From Cristatella mucedo (Eukaryota > Bryozoa > Phylactolaemata > Cristatellidae), in assembly GCA_009760855.2 (NCBI GenBank), contig WPIO01000091.1:1397501-1461500 (forward strand): a stretch of DNA of 64,000 nt, read 5' to 3'. The notes under the pieces were generated by a model, which worked only from the letters and a program-made list of their open reading frames with translations, searched no databases and was not told where the DNA came from. The first letter of the stretch is position 1. Each line of letters opens with the position of its first letter. Made by a program: the position numbers and the translations under genes. This document shows, in pieces, positions 50,223-62,560 of the stretch.

Positions 50223-50892
50223 AAATCATTTTTCGAGTATTAAAGGTTTAGTTTATTTGCATACCCTGCTAGTTCGTTATTTAAATCGATGCAATTTTGC
50301 AAGCCTTAGTATGTCAGAATTTAAAATATCTCTTTAAATGCGATCTCCATTTATTCTGAGGTGATCATCGAAAGATTGATTCACACGAAGTTAATACGTC
50401 GAAATAAATACGTTTACAACAACGTCAAACAATTTGCTGAGCTGATTTTTACTAACGGTTAAGGTGTTCGCCCCACCACGCTTTTGTTGTTGGCTTGAGC
50501 CACGAGGCACGTGTAAAGCAAGTTATAGGGGAATAAATTCCGCGAGAACGCTATAAAAATAACAGACAATTTTTTACTAAGCTATGAATATCATTCTACT
50601 TTCGTTTTGTAAATAATCGGGGAATCTGGAGAGCAGGATCTTAACGTACTTGGATTCAATTTGGTTAAAAGATGAATCCTCGTAATTTACAAATTGCTGA
50701 GTGCAAAATTATACGGGGATATTTACACTCGGATTTGGTATTCATCATTTTAATGTAGTTCAATAAGACTTACTCAGCTTCCATTTAGGATGTCGCACCC
50801 TCAGAAAGTGGCAGCAGCAACGTTCGTTCGCGACTCTTCAACGACCAATAAATTGTGTCACTAGTACTAAGCGATTTAAGGAATTTCAAGGT
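50223..50892 (+). repeat. Telomere-array spacer unit, copy U4
   Basis: Homologous to U2 along its length, including the SINE2, GAGAGCAGGATCTTAACGTA, ATTTACAAATTGCTGAG, AGACTTACTCAGCTTCCATT and the end TCACTAGTACTAAGCGATTT. Unlike the other copies, it is not followed by a TTTAGGG array. Confidence 0.85.
50450..50562 (+). mobile_element. SINE2 copy within spacer unit U4
   Basis: The head AACGGTTAAGGTGTTCGCCC, a degraded B-box TTGGCTTGAGCCACG, GCACGTGTAAAGCAAG and GAGAACGCTATAAAA follow the SINE2 plan. The position matches the SINE2 in U2. Confidence 0.68.
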
Positions 50893-51009
50893 ATCCTATT
50901 TGGTGTCCATATAGGAAATGACAAATTGCAATGAAGTCGCCTAGAAGCTAAACAATTTATGCAGAGTGAGAGTGACAAAAAAAGAGAGAAATATAGAAAG
51001 AGAGTCACA

Positions 51010-51010
51010 A

Positions 51011-51085
<75 letters not shown>

Positions 51086-51107
51086 CAAAGAGAAGCATAG
51101 AGAGACA

Positions 51108-51174
<67 letters not shown>

Positions 51175-51188
51175 CAAGAGAGATAGAG
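51010..51188 (+). repeat. (GA)n microsatellite, two tracts
   Basis: Two long GA tracts (about 51010-51083 and 51111-51169) separated by a short purine-rich gap. They produce Ser-Leu and Arg-Glu repeat ORFs that are not genes. Confidence 0.97.
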
Positions 51189-51989
51189 AGTCCAGTCCGA
51201 AAAGTAAGTTATATTGCAGTGATTCTCGGATTTTATATAGGTCAAAGCTTTAAATGCTTATAACAACCAGTTAAAGCGGTCATACTGTCTCTTGAATACG
51301 TTTCTAATGGCTTGTTACATGGAAAATCTTTATCTTGATTTTAAATATTTAAAAAGACATTGTCCGAATCTACTCCGGAAAACAAAGGGAGAATTTTCAT
51401 TATGATTACCTAAGCCTTTATCATCGTTATAATAAGCTTGTATTGCAAAAGTCCATCATCTTGCCAGAAAATAAGGGTTTACTAAGAAATCAATTAATTG
51501 GCATTCAAGATGAAATTAGGCGAGCATCTGCATATTTCATATAGTTCGTTTGCTGTTGTAGTGTCCGTGGAGAGACAGCACAGGTTAACCGTAATTCGTT
51601 AAGTTTGCTTTGCGACTGAATTTGAAGATTGTATACAAATGCTACTTTGCCTTTTTAACTAATATACAGATAAGCGAGATACGTTTCACATGTGTCTCAA
51701 AGAATAAATCGCGAATATTGTATTGTCTATTTTTAATATACATAAAAGTAGATTAGATTATTAAATAGGGACTACGATTAAATATCTAAGGATTTCGCTG
51801 GCCATCCTACACTTTTTTCGTCGCACAACTCATCATGTTATCGTTGACAGTTTTCAGTATGCAATTTCCAGGCTTTAAAGTTCCAACGACATCGACAAAT
51901 CTCGTAATCCAATTTTTGTCTATCGCTCTAAGAGGCGGAACGTTCATGCCTTGTAAACTTCCCTAGTAGCAATTAACACCTTGGAAAAA
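51189..51989. other. Anonymous AT-rich sequence
   Basis: About 800 bp in which no feature is recognised. Confidence 0.4.
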
Positions 51990-53915
51990 CGGCTTATGTA
52001 TCTTGACACATACAAAATGTCAATATCTTGCACACCTATTACTGTACATGGTTGCAGCCGTGCCCAGCGAATGCCGATCTGACGCAGTTTCTACTGAAAA
52101 CTCACAAAGTTGTTTAGGACACTATTGTACAAAAGCTACGGTTGCATAATTAGGAAACGGTATTCTATTCACTGCCTACTACCTATTTCTAGCTTTGCAT
52201 ATTTCTGATGGATAAACTTGTTCAAATCGAAACTGTCACATCAATGGAAATGAAACAAGAAACACATAAAAGTTGAGGCCGTTTCGGAGTCTAGAAATTA
52301 CAGTAAGCATTTGCATCTGTAAATAGGTTAAACTGTATTCGGCCCCCTTTTTTATTTCTAATCAATGGTCGTGAGAATTGTGTTACTTTGGCACTTCGAA
52401 CAAAAATAACTTGCACAAAACCACTTTTCATTGCAAAAATAACAATCGAAAAGCTCAAGGAAAACACTTTGACAGTGTAGCCGTGTGACCTGCCAATAAA
52501 ATAACTGAAGGCGAACAAGGCTTGCATTGTGAATTATCAATCACTACCTTTTCTAATATTGCCCGGTTAGTGAAAAGGTAAGTTCTCTAGAACCACTAGT
52601 TTACCACAACTATGGAGCCCGTATTGCCTCTGCATTCCTTAATGATAACTCATTGCTTCGATTGCCCTCTGTTCGGAAATTTCAAGGGCATCGCGTTTGT
52701 TCTTTAGTGACTTGGAGGGTGTTCACTTTACTCCAACTATCCACAACGAACTCAACGGGAAAACATTATTTGCAGATCAGTGACGAGCTCTTTAGTCTAC
52801 TAGTAATGCAAGCAGCACGATAGGTGCCTATAGGCAGAGCCCGGCACGTCACAAGTACTTGCGCTGTCACTTAACATTACCCTTTGCAAGACTGAATCTC
52901 CCAATGATCTGTGTCAACGCAAAATACACGCAACGAAAGCCACAAAGCTTGGAACAATCAAGGGACCAACCACGTAATTACCAGCAGATTGTAGCTAAGC
53001 CAGCACCCTTGGTAACTGATTTGGTTATCTATCAGTGTCGAGAGTTTTACCAGCAGCAGGTTTTGAACATGTGCTGTAGGGCTATGGTGTTTGAAAATTA
53101 GGGCTGAATGCTTGTTTAACAAACTAGGAATGCTATTTCAGGTTTTTACTTTTTGTGTTTTGGGTCGTTTGTACACAACTGCGAGATTCACGGCATCGTG
53201 CGATTGAGACGGTACGTAAAGAAGAAAGTCTACATATTAACGCCTATGGAGGTGAAAATACCGAGCTAAATCCTACTCGATGACTTACACATCTCTTGAA
53301 CGAAGTATTTTATGTCGTAAGAGTAGGGTTCGGTGCTGAAACAAGCCAATCGGACTATAGCCAAAAGTGATCATTTTTGATTATGGGATTGTACAACAGT
53401 TGATCACAATGGCCTTATAAAAAGCCAGCGGCGTGACATAGACCACCAGTGATGGTTTCAAACTCACGAAGCAGCATTAGAGCTAGTTTGAGCAGCAGCA
53501 CACGAAACCGTTGATGTACATCGTGGTTACTGTTGAATGCCTCTAACCGTCCGCTTGTGTCAGAGATTTGTCTGCATTATGGAGACGGACTTGATCAGTC
53601 ATGATTTAACATCTTGTCGTCGCCACAACGTTCCTGCTACTGTCAACGTAATCAAAATATCAAAGGTAGAATACATTGTTAAATAGTGATCCCGTCATCG
53701 TGAGAAAAATATTTTCCTTCAATATTTAGCATACATTCTTAATGCTTATTTATCACCCACGTATCAGATCGATGACAGCTAGTGATAGGTAGTGCCCACG
53801 TTTCGAAATGCCATTTATAGGTCAATCTACTGTACTCCAAACCGAATCATTATATATATTGTTTTGTGACCAGGAATTTTCATCGATAAAAAAGTACTTA
53901 TCTGTCAATACTACT
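51990..53915 (+). repeat. Tandem duplication R1, copy 1
   Basis: It aligns with 53916-55570 at a period of about 1.92 kb. Shared blocks include AAAAGCTACG.TTGCATAA, CTATTTCTAG, GATAAACTTGT, GAAGGCGAAC, AGAGCCCGGCAC, GATCAGTGTCGAGAG / GATCAGTGTCACGAG with CCAGCAGCAG, and GCTGAAACAAGCCAATC. Divergence is high, so it is an old duplication. There is no coding content beyond chance frames. Confidence 0.82.
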
Positions 53916-55570
53916 TAACGACATTGCTGCCATATCTGTTGATACAGTAAAAGACAATATCCAACACATGAGAAACATCGTGTGGTTGTATCCAAGCCCA
54001 AGGAATACCTATCTGTGAGTGCTCATTCAGAAAAATAAAAAAGTTCTTTCCACTCTATTTTGAAAAAGCTACGATTGCATAAATAATAAATGTTTTCAAT
54101 TACCTGTTTTCTGCCCATTTCTAGTTGTGTACTTTTCTAATAGATAAACTTGTCGATATCTAAAGTGTCGCCGTAATAGAAAAAAAACAAGAAGGACAAA
54201 CACGTTTAGGCCGCTTAGGGATCACGGGACTACGGTAAACGATTGCACAAGTTAATACGTCAAATTCAACTAACTTTGATTTATTGCTGTGGAGATTTGG
54301 TTACTTAGACCTAGTAGCAAGGTATTGCTTTCCGGAAAGCACTTGCCGTTGCAAAAATGAAAAAACGGTTTATATAGACACTTCGACAATGTAGCCACCT
54401 AACCTGTGAACGTAGAAGCCGAAGGCGAACCACATTTGCTTTAGCTATTAGCAGTCACAATCTGTGTAGCAATACATGCTCAACAAACAAACATAAAATA
54501 AAGTTTCCTAAATCCACGAATGCACCACATTCACGGACCCCGATCTACCCCATGCACGGCATTAAGAGAATCTATCACCTCAATTGCTCCCCATTCGAAA
54601 ATATCAAGGGCGTGGGTTTATTCTTTTGTGAGCAAGAGACTGTGAACCATATTGTAACTATGCACACAGAGTTTCACACAAAAATACTCCTTGAAAATCA
54701 TTCACAAGTCGCCCGGGTCTACATCAAGTTAAAACAGCACTGTAGATGCTTATGTCCAGAGCCCGGCACATGAGAAGCACTTCTGCTGGTCATTAGAGTA
54801 GTACTCCACGTGTGAATGAATTGGTTAATAGTCATCTGCATACCAAATACAGGTGAATGAAACCACCAGACTTGCCGCGATCAGAGGACAAACCACGCAA
54901 TTAATAGCAGACTGCAAATGCACCAGAGCCCTGGGTAATTTACTTGGGGATCGATCAGTGTCACGAGTTTAGCCAGCAGCAGACCTTGACATTTTTTTAC
55001 GGCTATGGTATTTACAGAGTAGAGCTGAACGATTGCTTGTCCATCTAGTAATGCTGTTTAACTATTTTTTTCCAATTGTGTTCATCATTTTTACGAGACT
55101 ACATGTAGCCTTACCGGATATTTTTAAATCTAGAAGATCGGTAAAAGAGAATGTCGGCATACTCCCGCCTCTCTGATGGGAGTAAACCGAGCTCTGACTT
55201 ATTAAATGCCTTGCTAATCAACTAAATGATCGACCTGAATTCGTAACACTCGGGTTTAGTGCTGAAGCAAACCAGTCAGATCATTGCGATTACTTATTAT
55301 CCATAATTATTGGCTTAAACATCAGTTCATCGCCGAAGCCGCATACAAAGTCGTGGCTCTGAGCAAGAGGGACAGCCAGGATTCGAAATTCGGGTCACTG
55401 GCATTCAAGCCAATTAAGGCTCTAGTTCTAAGAACCTTTGGTATAAGTCATGGAGCCCGGTGATTGCCTCAAACCGTCTGCTAGTGTCAAATAGACAGGC
55501 CTGCACTATTAATACGGACTTTCGCATCAAGATATAAGGCTCTTCTTCACTGCCACTTTCATGCTACTGC
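53916..55570 (+). repeat. Tandem duplication R1, copy 2
   Basis: Second copy of the R1 unit, in the same orientation as and adjacent to copy 1. The match continues to the GATTGCCTCAAACCGTCTGC block (GAATGCCTCTAACCGTCCGC in copy 1), then fades. Confidence 0.82.
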
Positions 55571-56892
55571 CAGTGTACTCGCATGCTTCCTGGAACCACC
55601 TACACGTAACTAACCAAGCCAAATTGTTGAGGAGTCTCCCTGCCAGCTCACTGTCCACTTTAGCCAAATTAGGGCATCAAGTCTTATCGACCATTGAAAA
55701 TCCTTGACGTTGGTCAGTAACGTCCTGAATACAAAAATGTAGTTCAACTATTAGAGGATCGCCTAAACTCACTGCTATGATATTACACTCCTAAAGAACT
55801 AATTTTTGTCATGCTACTTAGCGATCATGAGAATATACAGCAGTTTCTTCATAGCAAGAAGTAGACGAAAGGTGTTCTTCATCTGCCATTTTTAATTGTG
55901 CGACCGAGAACGAGAGGACATGCGTTCCTAGAGTCAAACGACGTGCCATGTAACACGAAGTAAATGACATATAGTTTCATCGTACTGTAGCTCAGAGCCG
56001 GGCTATGCAGTTTTAGAGCGCACGAGAATTGCTCAGCAGGAAACAAATCTGTCCTAGAGCCAGAGGATACAGCCATCGTAACATGGCAATTAAGTGATTG
56101 ACATCGGCTGGCTCGTCGACTCTATGCGTCTACCTATTTATTTTAGAATAGGGCAACGCTTGCCGAATGTCGCCGTCGCTGCAAGTCATCCTAGATATGC
56201 TGGACGGTTTCCGCGAGAACCAAGAAGTGTGTGAAGAGCATCTGAGTTCTCGAGCTGCGAGGAAGGGAACGCAGAGGTCGCTGAGGTGATCGATGTTGGC
56301 TGGGTCGTCAACCCATTGTCCCAGCTTGTTATATAATGATACGGCGACGCTCACTAGTGGCCTATTCTTCATCTTTGGCTCCGTCTCGACGCCGTCGCCG
56401 GTATTTGCCGGACTTATTTCTCTGGAAGTAAGGGAGCAGGGCAGGCTGTTCGCCCGCGATTGAGGGACAGGACGAGACAAGGAGTGCGGAGACGTATTAC
56501 CCTCGCAAGAGTGCTTGTGCTGTTGAGAGCCTGTGAGAAGTGTAGTGATGAAACTGACCTTGACGCTCAGCAACTTTGTACGCTTGCAAATAATGCGCTT
56601 GTCTGAAGCTCAGTAAAATTTGTGTGCCTCACTTTCCAGTTCGCGCCGCGGACTCACGGCCTCCTTTAGTGCGGATAATTTGGTCAGCGCCAGAAACGCT
56701 CAATTCGTAGCGGCCTGCTCATTGTGCATAAGCGCGCACCGAACGGCAAAAGGCAGTAGGTCACGCCGCTAGGTATGCAGCAGGTAAAGCCTACTCCGCC
56801 GAGCCTTCGGCCTTACAGTACGTTTGCAGAAAATTTAAAGTCTTTACGGCATCGTTCTGCTCGTACTGAGATTTAACCATTTGATGGCTCTT
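55571..56892. other. Anonymous 1.3 kb with a GC-rich open frame
   Basis: A minus-strand 147-codon frame at 56130-56573 (MLSVKVSFITTLLTGSQQ...) lies in a GC-richer patch and includes VSVAVSLYNKLGQWVDDPAN. No family is recognised and no transposon ends were found. Confidence 0.35.
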
Positions 56893-56982
56893 CTGTTGCA
56901 GCAAATGTAAAGCACCTAGAAAGAGACTGAGTTCTCTAAGGGTGCTTTATCAATAGCATTGTTATTATTATTATTATAAATT
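56893..56982 (+). mobile_element. L2-like LINE 3' tail fragment
   Basis: GTTGCAGCAAATGTAAAGCA, then CCTAGAAAGAGACTGAGTTC and TCTAAGGGTGCTTTATCAA followed by ATT repeats: the complete stem-loop and tail with almost nothing upstream. Confidence 0.88.
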
Positions 56983-57902
56983 CATTTTCCGTCCGTGTTA
57001 TAGCCGATTGTCAATACTGAGATGTCAGCTGCTATAATCCGTCACAGTTAGCTGAATTGCTCATGTCTATCACGACCAAGTAATCTTGCCTGAAGATATT
57101 AAGTATATACAATTGGGTCTCGGCACGACCAATTTTTTTCTTAAAGATATGGCTAAATACGTTCGTTTGAGGTTTCAGAGCAACGATTAGGAGAGATAGT
57201 GCTGAACTAATAAAGAATCTATGCTTAGCGGACACTAAGCGATCAGTCTCGCAGCCTATGCTATGGGCCAGCTCCTTAAAAACCTTGCCTTTTTGTGATT
57301 CCAATCTCACGGTCGCTTTCGAGCCGATACACTTGAATATCGCTAGTGCTGCATTTAGATACCTACGAAAAGTCACTGTAAGTGTCACGGGAATTACTCT
57401 TATTCCGGAATCTCAGAACGAAGCAGCAGCAGGCTCGAGTGACAAACGGTTTCAGCGTCAGGATTTCATGCGGCTTTTGTTTCTTTGTGGAAGTTCTTCG
57501 CCCAAGCCATGGTCGAACGCAAATACTCGTAAAAAACCAAGCGGATCCCAGTACAGAAAGAACCATTTCGATGTCTTTTCCATCCTTCGGCAACCCTCTC
57601 AAGCGGACAGCCACCTCGAATGAAGGCATGGTCAAGGTCGTCCACTAGTTTCCAAACAAAATATTGAACTATCTCTGCGTTTATTCTAGTGAGGAGCTTC
57701 CGCTGATCAGAAGCAAACGTACAAAGAGAAGAGTGTCCGTGTAGACGTCAGTGCGTGTCGTTTGTGTTTATTACTAATAAATAGATATGACAGTTTCCAT
57801 GTACGATGAAACACTCAGAAAGTTTACTATTTTTACAGTTGACATGCATTTGTAATAGGTATTTAAGTGGGTTTGCAGATTCGACTGAGCAGCCGTAAGT
57901 AG
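56983..57902. other. Anonymous sequence with overlapping open frames
   Basis: Frames of 88-121 codons occur on both strands between 57032 and 57648. One minus-strand frame reads DDLDHAFIRGGCPLERV and continues AWAKNFHKETKAA, which looks protein-like. I cannot assign it, and the mutual overlap weakens every candidate. Confidence 0.35.
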
Positions 57903-58073
57903 GTGCTAGCTGATTTAACTGCCTTTTTTGTGTTGCGACAGAAGAGCCTTGACGCTATTACCACCGCTTGCAGTGGCGATAAAGGATCGCCCACCACAGG
58001 ATTCGAACCCACGGTATAGGTTCCTAGGTCGTGAAAAGCAACCGCCTTACCTAGTGAGCAATTACGGCTCACC
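57903..58073 (-). mobile_element. SINE1 copy, near full length
   Basis: On the minus strand the copy runs GTGAGCCGTAATTGCTCACT, AGGTAAGGCGGTTGCTTTTC, ACGACC, a perfect B-box GGGTTCGAATCCTG and GGTGGGCGATCCTTTATCGC. It continues GGCTCTTCTGTCGC and ends AGGCAGTTAAATCAGCTAGC. Together with the 28.2-kb copy it defines both ends of the family. Confidence 0.87.
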
Positions 58074-60583
58074 CAGTCCCACAGTCGTCATGCCATCTCC
58101 ATGGCAAGAGTAATTAGGGTAAATGGCAGCTTGTACAAATATGATGATTAAACTATGCACTGAGTTTCATTTTAAGATTTCATCAATTTTAGTAGATTTC
58201 AATAGCAACTGCATTGCCAAACAAAGAATATGAATGAAAAATGATCAGGTGATTTTGAGCGACGTTCACATACTCTAACATTGTGGTTTCTCATAAAGAG
58301 ACCTCAAGTAGTAGTACAGGACAAACTAAACTCTTACATGTAAGGTTTGAATACTAGCAAGTGACTTTAACTCTGGTCGTAAACCTAATCACTTAGCTGG
58401 GTTTTTGGGTTGAGCCCGTCAAACCAACTCCTCACAAATTGTGAGTTTGCTAAATTATATCTAATTTTTCACTTGATGCTTTACCTATTTTTAAAAATAT
58501 TGATAGCGAACCCTGTCACAACATCTCTGGTCTCGCCGGGGCGTGCAATTACAATGTGATTCAATACGTGTATGGTCCTGTCTCAGTTCAGCTCATAAAT
58601 AAAGCAGTAGGGAAACGTGCATGTATCATTCGAGGAACCACTAAAGTAAACGTTTCCGTTCTGATCTTTTTAACATGCATATTGCCCGATAACGACGTGA
58701 TAGTCGGCTAAATCTAGTACTAGATCCATGCAGGTGACATCTACCAGTACTATCTATGTATCTCAGTTTGCCAGAATCTATCTGACAGCATTGGATGAAA
58801 GCTTATTAAATAAATTAAATTTAAATAAATTAAATAAATAAAATTAAATTGGATTTAAGCTTTGCCGTGTCGTTATGATTTAATGGTCGTACACTAATCT
58901 GTGCTGACACTGACCTTCTTACAACAAACCCTAATTGCCAGTCGTTACTCCACACGTTAGCGACGTTAAAACTAGGCATATCTATACTGTGCACGGCACA
59001 ATGCACTTTGGGATCGTGCTTCAATTACCATACAATTCGTGCCTAGAATGAAAATAAGTTATATGTAAACGCTCTGCAAATGTATAAATTTCGTTAATAA
59101 TATAGCAAATTTGTTTCATGCAAATTGAGGCGAGCTACCACATCTAAATAGAAACAAGGAAATTTATCAAATGCTGAATATAAACCCGGGCATGTACATT
59201 TTTCAGAAGATTCAAATTATATAATTGCATTCACTGGTTTATATCATTGCTTTAATGAAAGACTTTCCGGTGCCTCTAAACGTTTGCTTTTTACCGTAGT
59301 CTCAATATCAATCAGCAAATCAACTCAATCGATAGCAATTTATTTTGAATCGAAATTATTCCAGCAGCTATCACCTCTTCCTATTCACCAAATCACGATG
59401 CCGGGATTAATCCCATACGACGCAAGCTGAACTTTCTTTAGGGCTAGCCACTTGTTCCTGACGTGTCTTTCCAACTAAATCTGCCCATAAACCAACCATA
59501 TTTCTTGCTTGTCCCATCATCTACAACGATGAAATATTAGTGCTTGCTTTTTGTCGCGAAAGCATGGCAATTGTCGATTACGACGACAATAACAAAGGAA
59601 TGAAATGATATAAAACAACCAATCTTCTCAATTCAGCGAATTGCATAACCAAGATTTAATGCATAGAAAACCTCAGGTATGCTTTTCTTTTTTAGCCTGG
59701 ATTACGTTAAATGTTTGGCAAACCAAAGTGGTGTCCTGGGAGGACTGCAATTCTGGAAAAAGATTTAATGACAATCCTGCCTACTACTACATTTCGCGTT
59801 AAGAATACCTAGCTATAATAGCCACAATTAATACCAATGAATCGCCTTGTAAACATCATTTTTGCTCAGTTATCAACCGTCTAGACCGACTGATTCGATG
59901 GTTTACGAGAAAGCAAGTGAAAGACCTAAAGTCTGGCAACAGTATTAACCGAGATTTTGATGACTTTCCTTCTACTTAAGCGGCAAGGCGATTGCTTAAC
60001 CTAACAGCATGCAATGTGGATAATTTTCAACTCTTTTAAGCTTTAAACTACATTAAAGTACCCTTTAAAAATCTGTGAAATGACTAGCATGCCGTAATGT
60101 AACATCTTACGGACTGAAAGGAAAGCATTATACTCCAGTTGACCATCTTCCAAAACTATCGGTTTTTTAGGAGGCTACGGCTGTCAGCCGCCCTAAACCT
60201 CATCCTCCAAAGGTGTAAACGTTAAAATGCATGCAAAAACAGGCAGGTGAGCGCGATTTTTCAGTTTTCTTCCATGCAGATAAGGGCATACTTCGTCACA
60301 GTTATCACAAAAGCTTCTTTAGACTGAAGTGTGTGTCCACACGTTCTCAATACTGGCGGTCCATAGGTTCCAGTATTATTGATCTTAAGTAAAACATACA
60401 TAATGAAGCTTGTAAAATAAGTCGAATTTCTGTCTGAGCTTGAATGAGTTACTCTGAAAACATACCAAGTGTTCAAATGAATTGTAAATTACCTAGATAT
60501 TAAAAAGAATCCACTTGACGAAATTTGACCTGATTTATCTTCTGGAAACGAAGATGCTTTTACAAACACACAAATTTATAAGA

Positions 60584-60623
<40 letters not shown>

Positions 60624-61321
60624 ATTCATATAAATATAGATATGTATATCTATATGTGTGTGTCTTACTGAACGGCGACGGTTTTGCCCATAGGTACAGT
60701 GTAATTGTCTTCAAACCAAGGTCAACGATTTTTAGCCATTTAGCATATTTGAAGAATATGCATTCAGGTTTATTCCGTCAGTGCCCCAAGAAGATAAGCT
60801 TATATTTTTATACCAAAATTCTAATCGTTATCATCAACACTGTGCCTTAAGATCCCATTGAGAGTGCTCGGCTAAAAATTTATTCATTCTGCTACTCAGC
60901 ATCCGGTGTTGTGAAATAAAGGCATTAGGATGATAATCAAACTAACCTTGAAATAAAGCTGAGCCATCCATTAGCTGATCTTGTAGACTCGCAGCTGAAA
61001 CTTCCTAAAATGCACAGAAAATATTCGCCTGTAAAATGTCTGTTTTTTATTCGAGTTTAGTGCCAACTAGTCCAGCACATTATATTACTGTGTAATAGCC
61101 TTCTAGATATTCAGAAATTCTTTTACAGTTAGCTGATTATACGCTGCCAGCACCACTATGGTGAACGCAACGAGCAGCAAAGCCAACTACATTTCGTATG
61201 GTGTTCTATGAACGCGGAAATCAGGAACACTTGCTGACTGTTATTTCTGCTCACGAATTGCATACATTCACATTGATTTACGTTCGCATTACATGTCGAG
61301 AGTTAAACAGTCATGACCAGG
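58074..61321. other. Anonymous AT-rich 3.2 kb
   Basis: No gene or transposon end is recognised. Simple repeats are an AAATTAAATA-type tract at about 58805-58851 and (TA)n at about 60589-60616. Open frames are all short. Confidence 0.45.
60589..60616 (+). repeat. (TA)n microsatellite
   Basis: About 28 bp of TA, followed by a looser TATA-rich stretch to 60660. Confidence 0.92.
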
Positions 61322-61500
61322 ACGACAACAAGTCCTCTGGACCCTATTCCCACTCTCCTGCTCCTACGTTGCATTGATCTACTGCTGCCATGCATAACTA
61401 ACATAATTAATATGTCATTAGCCTCAGGTTATGTCCCAGCACTTTAAAAAAAGCTGTATTCAGGCATCTTCTCAAGAAAGCTACACTTGACCAAGAGAAT

Positions 61501-61893
61501 TTGAGCAACTACCGCCCAGTTTCCCTTTTACCATTCCTATCAAAGATACTCGAACGGGTCGTGGCAGACCAGCTGAACTCGTATATCGAAACCTCACACC
61601 TTGCTAGTAAGTTCCAGTCTGGCTTTAGAGCTAATCACTCCACAGAGTCAGCTTTGCTTCGGGTACACAACGACCTACTTAGGAATGCAGACGTGGGTAG
61701 AGTGTCTCTGCTTGTTTTGCTTGATTTTTTGGCAGCTTTTGATACCATCGATCACAAAGTTCTTCTAGAGTGCCTCTCATCTCGCCTGGGCATCTCTGGC
61801 ACTGCTCAGCAGTGGTTCAGGTCCTATCTCAGTGGGAGACTCCAGAGTATTGACGTGAATGGACAAAGATCATCTCAAGTACCTCTGAAATAA
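61501..61893 (+). pseudogene. L2-like reverse transcriptase, fingers and palm N-terminal part
   Basis: NYRPVSLLPFLSKILERVVA, then FQSGFRANHSTESALLRVHN, motif A LLDFLAAFDTIDHKVLLECL and WFRSYLSGRLQSIDVNGQR form a canonical L2/CR1-type RT start. The usual LDLSAAFDTIDH motif has Phe-Leu for Leu-Ser but keeps the catalytic Asp. The frame ends at a TAA inside the segment before GVPQGSVLGP (61891-61893). The RT would copy element RNA at a nicked target. Confidence 0.93.
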
Positions 61894-61951
61894 GGAGTAC
61901 CTCAGGGCTCCGTGCTAGGTCCGGTTCTGTTCACGGTTCCCTCTTGCTGAT

Positions 61952-62560
61952 GTGATTGCCAAGCACAATCTAGGCTTTCACTTCTATGCGGATGACACTC
62001 AGTTGTACATTTGCTTTGATCGCTCCCAGCCTTCGAGCACCTCAAATTCTCTCAACTCACTTGCTGCATGCATTCATGACATCCGCACATGGATGGCAGC
62101 AAATTTTCTAAAACTTAACGATGATAAAACTAACTTACTAGTTATGGGCAAACCCAGTGTGATCCAGAGATTGGACAGGCTGACTCTGAAAATTGGCTCT
62201 GCCAGCATATCTCCTGTTGAATCAGTTCGAAATCTAGGTGTCATATTCCAAAGCGACCTCTCGATAGACGACCATATCAGCTCCACAGTCAAATCCACCT
62301 ATTTTCTGCTTTATATCATTGCTAAAATTCGGGCTTGTTTAGATAAAGATACCACATCTAAGTTGGTCCATGCATTCGTGACATCCCTTCTCGACTTCTG
62401 CAACTCACTGCTTGCTGGCCTGCTAGCATGTGCGATCAGGCGATTGCAGCTGGTGCAAAACTCGGCAGCTAGACTTGTCTGCTGTGAGCGTCGCAGTTGC
62501 CACCCACAGTACTCCACTTCTCGCCGACCTGCACTGGCTACCAGTCAAGCAACGGATTGA
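61952..62560 (+). pseudogene. L2-like reverse transcriptase, catalytic box to C-terminal domain
   Basis: The frame resumes after a short deletion or shift following GVPQGSVLGPVLFTV. It carries FHFYADDTQLYICF with the YADD catalytic box intact, IRTWMAANFLKLNDDKTNLL, SASISPVESVRNLGVIFQSD and [20 protein letters not shown]. After RSCHPQ a short insertion shifts the frame; the rest continues at 62430-62795. Confidence 0.92.
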
